Origin: Bacillota bacterium | GTDB lineage: Bacteria; Bacillota; Clostridia; Christensenellales; CAG-138 | Direction: 5' to 3' | DNA length: 64,000 bases | Assembly (NCBI GenBank): GCA_023455425.1 | Contig: JAEYCM010000047.1 | Coordinates: 62,001 to 126,000 of the forward strand | Shown here: one piece after another, positions 50,995 to 58,539 of the stretch | How positions within the stretch are numbered: the stretch's first letter is position 1 | Layout of the letters: each line of letters opens with the position of its first letter | Translations under genes and position numbers: made by a program | The notes under the pieces: generated by a model | Told to the model about the DNA's origin: nothing | Seen by the model: only the letters and a program-made list of their open reading frames with translations | Database searches by the model: none

Positions 50995-51753
50995 TTATAC
51001 CCGCTTGCGGCGCTTGTGGAGCAGCAGCACAACCAGCACTGTGGCAAATGCCACGAACAGCCCGCCCCACAACAATAGGTTTGTATCGTCCCCCGTGCCG
51101 GGTGAAAGCGGGATCTGGTTGTCGTCCACGGTGATCACCACGCCGGGGCCGAGCGGGATAGAGGGCGTACGTCTCGGACGGTTATCGTCATCGTCGTCGT
51201 CGGGCACATAGACGTCCGCCTGGAATGTCCAATCCACCTTACCCGCTGCGTTCTTGAAAGAATTGTCCAGGTCGGCGGGGACCTTCATGGTGAGCGTAAG
51301 CGTAACTTCCTGCCCCGTGTAGAACCTGCCCAGATGGTAAAAAGTATCGTTGCCGTTTCCGGGCCAAGGCGCGCCCGCGGGCGTACCCGCGCCAACAATC
51401 GTACCATCGGGGCCCGTCAGTGAAAATGTTACCCGATCAAGCAATGCATGACCTATTTCGGTGTTTTGGGAGGCCTCCCTGCCGCGCAGGAACAGCTCAA
51501 TTCGTTCGCCCGAGTTATTGCGCACCTTGATCTCTTGCGTATAGGTCCCGCCGGGCATCAGATTCTGAAGTTCTGGGAAAAGCCCGTTTCCAGCGGTGCC
51601 GTCATCGGGGACAAAGCCGTAGAGCGAACCCGCATAGCCGGTATAGGTCACGCGGGAAGGATCGGCGGCGGACGCCGTCGCCGCAAGGGAAAACAGCAGC
51701 AGTAGGCTGATTGCCGCCGTAGCGAATATTTTCAGGCTCCTTATACGTTTCAT
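50995..51753 (-). CDS. Sortase-anchored surface protein (SPGTG motif)
   Basis: 252 residues; AGGGGGATG site before the ATG. Signal peptide to about residue 30 (ATASAAD), then a beta-rich domain with YTQEIKVRNNSGERIELFLRG, a common feature of TasA-like accessory proteins. Near the end SPGTG (217-221), a hydrophobic segment (about 226-245) and HKRRKRV form a complete cell-wall sorting signal. SPxTG/NPxTG motifs are sortase B substrates in Clostridioides. Predicted to be covalently linked to peptidoglycan by the adjacent sortase. Confidence 0.88.
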   Translation of the reverse strand: MKRIRSLKIFATAAISLLLLFSLAATASAADPSRVTYTGYAGSLYGFVPDDGTAGNGLFPELQNLMPGGTYTQEIKVRNNSGERIELFLRGREASQNTEIGHALLDRVTFSLTGPDGTIVGAGTPAGAPWPGNGNDTFYHLGRFYTGQEVTLTLTMKVPADLDNSFKNAAGKVDWTFQADVYVPDDDDDDNRPRRTPSIPLGPGVVITVDDNQIPLSPGTGDDTNLLLWGGLFVAFATVLVVLLLHKRRKRV

Positions 51754-51866
51754 GGTATCATCCCCCTATGCTGCCGCGGTATAAAGCGGTGGTTGCGCGC
51801 CCCAAGGTGGGCGCTGTGATCAAAAGGATGCCGTCTTTGCCCGTACCTTGCGGGCTTACGGGATAT

Positions 51867-51890
51867 CCGGGGCCGCAGGGTCGGCCCCGG
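51867..51890. terminator. Hairpin after the TasA-like gene
   Basis: CCGGGGCC / GGCCCCGG with an 8-base loop, 19 bases beyond the stop; no T-run on the minus strand. Confidence 0.45.
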
Positions 51891-51908
51891 GAAATTCCAA
51901 TGCTTGTA

Positions 51909-52457
51909 TTAATCTACTTCAGCCCATGCCTCGGCTGCAGTCAACCCGAGTTTTTGCACCGCGTACGCCTTAAATGCAAGGCTGGGAATGGTGCTGCCAT
52001 TCGTAAGATCCGTGGACATTTTGATCTCGTTATCCTTAATCAGTTCAAATGCGCGCGGGGTAGCGCCCTTAAGAACTTCGCGGGAGAACACCACGCGGTC
52101 GCCTGCGGAAACCGCAGCCCAGCCGTTCGCCTCAGTCAAATTAGAGGTGTAGATCAGTAAGCTGGTCGGATCATTTTTAACAACTTCCACGAAGAGATAG
52201 CAGTCTTCACTGCCGGAAGTAACGGTTACCTTGGGATCTTTGGTTACTGTTTGGCCAGGAACAACATTTGCATATGCCTTTGAACCGACACCGTCGGAGA
52301 ATGTTGCACCGGTTTCCTCCAGAGTCAGGGCCACATTACCGATGCTGAAGGTGTTGGTCACAGTGCTCTGCGCAGTCAGGTACGCCAAGGTTCCGCCTAC
52401 GCCGATGGCCAGCACCAGCACGGCCGAGGCAAGGATCAGGATCATCTTCTTCTTCAT
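51909..52457 (-). CDS. TasA/CalY-like SipW-dependent protein 1
   Basis: 182 residues. MKKKMILILASAVLVLAIGV leads into GGTLAYLTAQSTVTNTFSIGNVALTLEE, the SipW-type signal and N-terminus of TasA/camelysin proteins: hydrophobic core, then G-x-L-A-Y-L-T then a Thr/Asn-rich strand. EDCYLFVEVVKND belongs to the jellyroll core. Secreted; in Bacillus such proteins form biofilm fibres. AGGAAAG before the ATG. Substrate of the signal peptidase encoded upstream. Confidence 0.9.
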   Translation of the reverse strand: MKKKMILILASAVLVLAIGVGGTLAYLTAQSTVTNTFSIGNVALTLEETGATFSDGVGSKAYANVVPGQTVTKDPKVTVTSGSEDCYLFVEVVKNDPTSLLIYTSNLTEANGWAAVSAGDRVVFSREVLKGATPRAFELIKDNEIKMSTDLTNGSTIPSLAFKAYAVQKLGLTAAEAWAEVD

Positions 52458-52526
52458 GTTCTTTCCTCCACTTTATTTATATTTGGTATCGGTATCTATG
52501 TCAAGCCAAGCAAAGTGGCTGTGGCA

Positions 52527-53189
52527 TCAAGAGGTAAAAACCAATTCATCGTTTTCTCCAATGGTAATATTGCTGCCCCACGCAAGGGTAACGGGCGCTT
52601 TGCCGTTGCTATCCGTACCCTCGGCCTGTATGGCCTGGGAGATGACCTGCAACTCAAAATGCTTATCTTCATACACCTCGCTGAGGCCCGCATAATTCAC
52701 GGTAGCGCTCTCAAGCAGGCTGGTGGTGTAACCGTCGGGCGTGACGGGATACTTATAGTAGTAATAGTCACCCTTCTTCACCCAACCCGTATTTGATCCC
52801 GGGAACGGATTTGGCGCTATCGTGAGCTGGGTCAGGTTCGCCTCCAACCCGGTACCTTTTCCGTCCGCGGTGCGCCATACGGGAACGAGTGCCACCCGGA
52901 TATAGGCGTTTACCGTACCAGCGTTCCTAATCTGTACGTTCTTCTTGGCCGCCGTCTTGCCCAGCGTAACGATGCCGTCGCCGTCGCTGGCCTCGCTGCC
53001 ATGGTCTTCTCCGCCGTTGCCGCCTTCCCAGACCTCGTTATCCACTTCGCCAAGCTTAAACGTATTGACAAGGCCGCCCGGCGAAGAAACAAGCCACGCG
53101 ATCGAGCCGGCCACCACCGTGCCCGCCAGCGCCAGGGCGGCAAGGCCCAGCAGGAGCATTTTTCTGTACTTGCTTACGAACGTCTTCAT
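52527..53189 (-). CDS. TasA/CalY-like SipW-dependent protein 2
   Basis: 220 residues from the ATG at 53189, nine bases after GGAGGT; ATG 53198 touches the site and is rejected. Hydrophobic signal to about 32 with GTVVAGSIAWLVSSPGGLVNTFKLGEVDN, the SipW-type cleavage pattern. Then NAYIRVALVPVWRTADG and a KKGDYYYYKYPV segment of the jellyroll. A diverged partner of the protein at 51909; secreted, possibly a fibre subunit. Confidence 0.87.
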   Translation of the reverse strand: MKTFVSKYRKMLLLGLAALALAGTVVAGSIAWLVSSPGGLVNTFKLGEVDNEVWEGGNGGEDHGSEASDGDGIVTLGKTAAKKNVQIRNAGTVNAYIRVALVPVWRTADGKGTGLEANLTQLTIAPNPFPGSNTGWVKKGDYYYYKYPVTPDGYTTSLLESATVNYAGLSEVYEDKHFELQVISQAIQAEGTDSNGKAPVTLAWGSNITIGENDELVFTS

Positions 53190-53221
53190 ATGGCTCATAC
53201 CTCCGGATGCTTGGGTTCGCT

Positions 53222-53737
53222 TTACTTCTTTGCGGCGTCCGCTTTTTCCGCTTTCTTGATCAGGTCGGGGAGTATCATCAATACCGCCAGTATCGCCAGC
53301 CCGGACAGCGCCAGGATCATCCCCCTGCCGCTTCCGAGGAAAGCGGAGAGATATCCCAGTCCGGGCACCGTAAACACTGGCTTGCCCACAAGGTTTCCAA
53401 AATATACCGGGGCGGCGTCGGGCGCGTCGTTGGCGTCGCCCTTGGTATAAAAGTTTTCGTTCTGGACGTCGATCTTTACCACGCGGTGGGTGGCCACATC
53501 CAGGTCCTCGTTGAGCACGAAGGTGATCGGATCGCCCACCCGGATCTCCTGCGGCGCAGTATTCTTGACATAGATCATGCTGCCTACGTGGTAGGCGGGC
53601 TCCATGGACCCGGAAAGCACCGCGTAGGGCGTAAGCCCGAACAGCCGTACTCCTACAAGCAGCATCGCCAGCAGCACTACCGCCGCTACAATCAGCGTGG
53701 TCAGTAAATTCCAAACAATTTTCAATGTCTTACGCAA
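53222..53737 (-). CDS. sipW: Signal peptidase I, SipW type
   Basis: 171 residues with an N-terminal and a C-terminal membrane segment. Catalytic Ser44 in VLSGSMEPA; ATHRVV shows His in place of the Lys general base used by ordinary bacterial signal peptidases, the ER-type/SipW feature. The KGDANDAPDAAPV segment is box E-like. Between the VWA adhesin and its two likely substrates, so it is a dedicated peptidase for this operon. Confidence 0.94.
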   Translation of the reverse strand: MRKTLKIVWNLLTTLIVAAVVLLAMLLVGVRLFGLTPYAVLSGSMEPAYHVGSMIYVKNTAPQEIRVGDPITFVLNEDLDVATHRVVKIDVQNENFYTKGDANDAPDAAPVYFGNLVGKPVFTVPGLGYLSAFLGSGRGMILALSGLAILAVLMILPDLIKKAEKADAAKK

Positions 53738-53758
53738 AGGCTTCCTCCAACGCTTGTA

Positions 53759-56700
53759 TTATTGTGCCGGCTGCGAAGCAAGCCATTTGTTGATGGCATA
53801 GCACTCGGAGGACAGCCAGTTGGAGATAGCCGGCACGTTGGTGATGTTATAGGTAATGGTATCCGTATCGGCGGATATATCTCCAAGCGTATTGTCGCTG
53901 CTTGCCCAACCCTGGCTGCCGATCTCATACCGCCAGGACCATCCATTCTCCTCGGTGACCGTATACGTGCCCTTGGGCAGGCCGGTGATGGTGACCGTAC
54001 CGCTGCCGCCTGAACCGGCCTGTATCGCCTCCTGGAAGGAGGAAGCGTACATGCTCAAGCCCTCGGGCAGGCTGCTCGTACGCGCAACGGTGAACAGGTA
54101 GCTGTCCCCTGCCGCGCCGCCGGTCTTGTTGATGACGATGGTGCCGCTCCTCACCTTGACGGTGAAGTGGTGAGCCGCTTCATCGGGCAACAGGGGAGTC
54201 GGGTTCACGATGGTCACGTGGGTACCCTCTGTAAGCGGGATATCCGGGGTGCCTTCGGGTTTATCCACCGCCACCGAAATATTAAAGTTGTAATTACCGC
54301 CCAGTATGGGTGTGAATTCCGTTGTATCGACCCCGGTCGGCAGGCTGATTGCGTACTTTAATGTAGGCTTCTGGGTCTCATCCAAATCTGGCGCACCGGC
54401 TGGCAAATTCCACACCGGGTCTACGAAGGTATCAAAATGCGTTTCCCAGTTGAGAGCAATATCTCCCAGAAACATTTCCGCATCCTTGCAGGTCACGGTG
54501 GGCTTGGCGACATACACCGTGGCCTGTCTGTTAAACGGCACACCCGCCATGGGGTTTGCAGCGCCTCTGGCGGAAGCGGCGGCGAGCGAACCATCCGTCT
54601 TAGGCGTTATAGTGGCGGTGACGGTATACGTCGTATCCGCATTTGGCGAGAGGCCGGTGGGTGATATCGTGAAAGCGGGTGCATGTACATAGTCGTACTT
54701 CCACGCATTGGCCTCGCTCATATCGGGAGCGGCATACAGGCTGGAAGCGGCCACGCTGTTGCCCAAATAGATGCTCTTATCCACCGGCTCAAATTCATAC
54801 TTTATGGGGACGTTGACCTCGGGCTCATCCGGGAACTCCAGCACCTCACTGCCCGACGCGTCAAGCACGGTAGCGGAAGCGTTGGTGGGCACATTGTTGC
54901 CGCCTACAAAACCCGTAGCGCGTTCTACATCAAATTCAACTATGAATTTTTCGCCCTGGTTCTGCCCGTTTGCCGTTCCTACCGGCAGAAAATCGTACCC
55001 CGTTACGTCTATCGCCTTGCGGTCCGCGCCTAGGCTGATGGTAATGCCGGAGCCGGCCAGCGGAATTTGCACCCGCGCGCCCCATACGGGGACGGGGTTT
55101 TCGTCGGCGGTCAAACCCTGGTACGCCTGCTTATACAGCTTTACGTGGCTGTTAATGTTGCTTGCGGTTACAGAGGAAGGCAGCTGGAAGTATTGTGAAA
55201 TCACATCCCGCACCTTGGCGTTATCCAGCCCGCCGCCGAGGGTTTCCAGAAAATCCGAAAACGCCTGGTCCAAATCATCCGCATCGCCTACCCGCATATA
55301 ATGCGCATGGTAGGGAGTTGGTCCGGTACGCGCGCCCAAATTCACGCGGACATTATTGCCGCTTCCGCGAGTTTCCGCATCCGCATTTTTAAAATTGCTC
55401 GAAATACTGTGCAGCAAAATATCAATGGCGCTGGTACTGCCAGCAGTGCCGCTGGAATAGTTAAAGTCTCCACTCCAGCCATTCCATGACGGATTAGCGT
55501 TGCTAATCGCTCCCGTAAGGAGACCGATGGTATGAATGGTTGCATACTCCTTGATATCGCGTGCAACATCAATTGCGTCTATGTAAACATTCCGGCCGGT
55601 TGGCGCGCCGTCCGTAAACAGCATTACATGCCGGGCGCGCGTGGAAGGGCTGGCATAGGAGGCGGCATTTGCTGAGAATATAGCGTTGGCGCGAGCCAGG
55701 CCGGTATCCGGGTAGGTATAGAGCCCAAGCTCATCCATTGTATTGAGGACGCCAATCAAGTCACTCAGGCCGGTTTTGACGTCTACAAACGCACCCGTCG
55801 GCGTCTTATTGCCGCTGAGTATGGGCCCGGTGCCGTCCGCACTGTTCGCGAACTCTACCATGGCGATGCGCAGGGTACCTGCTTCCAAATTCGCTTTCCC
55901 GGATAGCTCCGTCATAAACGCGTTTACCGATTCTAAAAGCGCCATCTGCCGGGTCTTTATGCCGGAATAGAAGGTATATACGTTGCTGCCTGTTGACTCA
56001 CTCTGCCCCTGCAGGGTGGGGTATACCGCGTTGCCATTCGGTCGATACCAGCGGTGGTCGGTCTCATTGTAGATGACATGGGTATAAAAGTTGTTGCTGC
56101 TGTCTGTTTGAATATAATACTGCGTACCGGCAGCCAGCGTGGGATATACCGGATTCGACAGGGTGCTTCCGCTCCTATCGGCATAAAACTGGTATCTTCT
56201 GCCGCTGCTGCTCGTACCTTGCCCTTGCATGATGGGATAAACCCGGCCGTCACTGCTCCAACCATCGTTATCACTATTTCGCCTCCACCAGCTATTTTCA
56301 TCGCTTCTGTACCGAACCACGCGCGTACCTCCGCTGTACGCAATATAATAGCTCTTGGTGGTATCTAAATAAGAATTGGCTACTGTCCTTGCCCCTTCCA
56401 AAATCTCTCCCATGCTCCCGGACTGATCCAGCACCAGCACAACATCCGCCGGCGCGAGGGCGGTACTGACTGTGCCGGTGGTATACGCCTCCAGCGTCAG
56501 CCGGGCTCCGCCGTCATCTCCGTCCGCAGCCGCCGTTTTTTTCAGCTTTAAGGGGTTCTCCCCTCGCTGAAAAACCTGCCCGCCCATTGCTCTTGCGAAA
56601 ATCTTAGGCAGCTCAAACAACGGGGGAACCGGCAAGGGAGGCAGCTCTTGTATAAATCCAAACCAGGCCTCCGCTTCCTTGGCTGTCATGTAGCCTTCAA

Positions 56701-57025
56701 GCGAATCTATCTGCTCCTGTATGAGCGCCGCCAGCGCCGCATCCAGCGTATCCCCCTCAAGCGTCTTTAAATACGCATACAGTTCCTCCCCAAACAACCC
56801 GATAATAGACGAATTCGTCGCGGGGGTCGACAGCGGCGTCTCCGTTGGCGCAGGCGTCACACTGGGTTCCGGCGTTTTCTCTCCCGGAACGGGAGTGGGT
56901 GTTTCTATAGATGAAGGTGTGGCGGGTTCATTCCCCTCCACTGCAAAGCCTGCGGTGGGGAACAACCCCATCGTCAGCAAAATAGCCAAGAAAAGAGCCA
57001 GTGTCTTCCTGCTTTGTTTCTTCAT
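53759..57025 (-). CDS. Large VWA adhesin with repeat insertion and Cna-B-like domain
   Basis: 1088 residues from the ATG at 57025 (GTG 57037 possible). Signal peptide to about 29, a Pro/Thr linker, then a VWA domain whose MIDAS begins LVLDQSGSMG (about 198-206). About 125 Tyr/Trp-rich residues are inserted just after the first MIDAS helix. Later parts are Ig-like strands and a Cna-B/SpaA-like unit (SGTIVINKTGG ... GTVTITGLPKGTYTVTEENGW). The C-terminus ends WLASQPAQ with no sorting signal or membrane helix. First gene of the surface operon; likely an adhesin or pilus tip-like protein. Confidence 0.9.
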   Translation of the reverse strand: MKKQSRKTLALFLAILLTMGLFPTAGFAVEGNEPATPSSIETPTPVPGEKTPEPSVTPAPTETPLSTPATNSSIIGLFGEELYAYLKTLEGDTLDAALAALIQEQIDSLEGYMTAKEAEAWFGFIQELPPLPVPPLFELPKIFARAMGGQVFQRGENPLKLKKTAAADGDDGGARLTLEAYTTGTVSTALAPADVVLVLDQSGSMGEILEGARTVANSYLDTTKSYYIAYSGGTRVVRYRSDENSWWRRNSDNDGWSSDGRVYPIMQGQGTSSSGRRYQFYADRSGSTLSNPVYPTLAAGTQYYIQTDSSNNFYTHVIYNETDHRWYRPNGNAVYPTLQGQSESTGSNVYTFYSGIKTRQMALLESVNAFMTELSGKANLEAGTLRIAMVEFANSADGTGPILSGNKTPTGAFVDVKTGLSDLIGVLNTMDELGLYTYPDTGLARANAIFSANAASYASPSTRARHVMLFTDGAPTGRNVYIDAIDVARDIKEYATIHTIGLLTGAISNANPSWNGWSGDFNYSSGTAGSTSAIDILLHSISSNFKNADAETRGSGNNVRVNLGARTGPTPYHAHYMRVGDADDLDQAFSDFLETLGGGLDNAKVRDVISQYFQLPSSVTASNINSHVKLYKQAYQGLTADENPVPVWGARVQIPLAGSGITISLGADRKAIDVTGYDFLPVGTANGQNQGEKFIVEFDVERATGFVGGNNVPTNASATVLDASGSEVLEFPDEPEVNVPIKYEFEPVDKSIYLGNSVAASSLYAAPDMSEANAWKYDYVHAPAFTISPTGLSPNADTTYTVTATITPKTDGSLAAASARGAANPMAGVPFNRQATVYVAKPTVTCKDAEMFLGDIALNWETHFDTFVDPVWNLPAGAPDLDETQKPTLKYAISLPTGVDTTEFTPILGGNYNFNISVAVDKPEGTPDIPLTEGTHVTIVNPTPLLPDEAAHHFTVKVRSGTIVINKTGGAAGDSYLFTVARTSSLPEGLSMYASSFQEAIQAGSGGSGTVTITGLPKGTYTVTEENGWSWRYEIGSQGWASSDNTLGDISADTDTITYNITNVPAISNWLSSECYAINKWLASQPAQ

Positions 57026-57449
57026 CCCGCTATGCACCCCTTACGCTGGAATTGGCCGGCACAACGACGCCGGCCGATAACATGTATTTCCACTTTCAAA
57101 AAGCATAAACCATACCGGTCACAAACCAGTCTCCAAGTCGTCTTTTTTGAATTTTATTTTTTCCTTTTTCTAGTTCCACGCAATTAAAATGGCAAGTAAA
57201 TTCTCAGAATATTCACAAACAGAGGACTTCTTCAAAAATCTCCAAAAAAAATTGATCTGCAAATTGCAGACTTTTTGGCAATATTTCGCGCGGACACCGT
57301 CGGCATTCGCATAGAATTGACAATAGGAAAGGCTTGGCGGTATGCTGAAATGGAAAAGAATTGAGTCTCGGGCGAAAAGAGCAGGACCGATCCTGCGCAC
57401 GCTCCAACAAATCGTCCCTTGATCAATAGATGGAAAGAAGGATTGCCGC
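57026..57449. other. Divergent intergenic region, VWA operon / lipoprotein
   Basis: 424 bases, AT-rich. It should hold both promoters. A small palindrome CTGCAAATTGCAG (57258-57270) is the only clear symmetric site. No gene. Confidence 0.45.
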
Positions 57450-58415
57450 ATGAAGAAAAAGAAGATTGCGCTGCTGTTGGCGCTTCTTTTGCTGCTGCCT
57501 GTCGTAACAGGCTGTCTGCCGCAAATCATGCAGAGCATCGTGGAACCGTATATCAAAGAGAAAGCGGTGCCGCCCACGGTGACGGAGGCTGTTCAGGAAG
57601 CAGCAGCAGGGGAAGTGGCGCTGCTTCCGGCCCCTACGCCGACTTTGCCTCCCTCTGTGCAATCCAATCCTGCGGGACCGGAGGAGGAAGTCTATAGCGG
57701 GATGGACTATGTGCGTGTATATCCGGACTATCCCCAGGAAATTGATCTTGATGGGGACGGCAGTTTGGAAACGCTGACCTTATTGGAAAACAGCGGTTCG
57801 CCGGGCTCTGAGATGATCGGCATCACGGTGGAAAAGAATGGGCAGACATACACTGCCAAAGTGGCGCGGGCGTACCTTGAGGATGCGTTTGTCGCTTACA
57901 ATGCGGAAGGCAGGCCCTGCATTGTAATCAGCTACGACTATGCCTCGGATGATTATGAGACGTTGGTCTATAAATTGGATGGAGAGCAGCTCGTTTGCGT
58001 CGATCAGAAGTACGGTTTTGTGGAAGGCGTGTACGAGGGCGTCTGGATGCTGCGCGGCTGGGTGTATACCATGGGTACATGGAACGCATATCACAAATAT
58101 ACGCTTTCCGCCTCCTTTGCGTTTGAGCCGGTTGGCTCCGACCTCTGGATGCTGCAGGATGCGGGTCCTGACCGGATGCTGTCTGCCAAAACAAGCGTGG
58201 ATGCGCGGTTTATGGACAACGGCACGCTCGTGCCCGGCAGGATAGCGGCGGGGGAGCGCCTGCTGCCCTATGCTACGGATCAGAGCGGGGTTGTATATTT
58301 CCGTATGGAGGATGGCAGAAAAGGATTGCTGGCTGTAGAAGTGAAAGAAGGATATACCTATATCAATGGCAAGCAGGACGATATGGTATTTGACAACCTG
58401 TTTTATGCGGGATAA
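57450..58415 (+). CDS. Lipoprotein of unknown function
   Basis: 321 residues. A lipoprotein signal MKKKKIALLLALLLLLPVVTGC puts the lipid Cys near 22. A low-complexity linker (about 45-70) precedes a domain beginning EIDLDGDGSLETLTLL, an EF-hand/dockerin-like Asp-rich loop as found in FG-GAP-type beta-propeller units. The rest is beta-rich (VISYDYASDDYETLVYKLDG) and not assigned to a family. Outer face of the membrane. Ends at a strong terminator. Confidence 0.75.
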   Translation: MKKKKIALLLALLLLLPVVTGCLPQIMQSIVEPYIKEKAVPPTVTEAVQEAAAGEVALLPAPTPTLPPSVQSNPAGPEEEVYSGMDYVRVYPDYPQEIDLDGDGSLETLTLLENSGSPGSEMIGITVEKNGQTYTAKVARAYLEDAFVAYNAEGRPCIVISYDYASDDYETLVYKLDGEQLVCVDQKYGFVEGVYEGVWMLRGWVYTMGTWNAYHKYTLSASFAFEPVGSDLWMLQDAGPDRMLSAKTSVDARFMDNGTLVPGRIAAGERLLPYATDQSGVVYFRMEDGRKGLLAVEVKEGYTYINGKQDDMVFDNLFYAG

Positions 58416-58435
58416 CCAAAGCTAAGAAAAGCAGC

Positions 58436-58469
58436 GGGCCGCCGGAATTTTTCCGGCGGCCCCGTTTTT
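58436..58469 (+). terminator. Terminator of the lipoprotein gene
   Basis: 12-bp stem GGGCCGCCGGAA / TTCCGGCGGCCC with a 3-base loop and CGTTTTTG. Confidence 0.9.
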
Positions 58470-58490
58470 GTATTGCCGATATGGCGCGCA

Positions 58491-58525
58491 ACAAAAATAG
58501 CCCGGCGTAAAGACGCCGGGCTATT
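58491..58525 (-). terminator. Terminator of chemoreceptor 3
   Basis: 12-bp perfect stem ATAGCCCGGCGT / ACGCCGGGCTAT, loop of 4, followed on the minus strand by TTTTTGT. Confidence 0.92.
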
Positions 58526-58539
58526 GTACGGATATCGGA

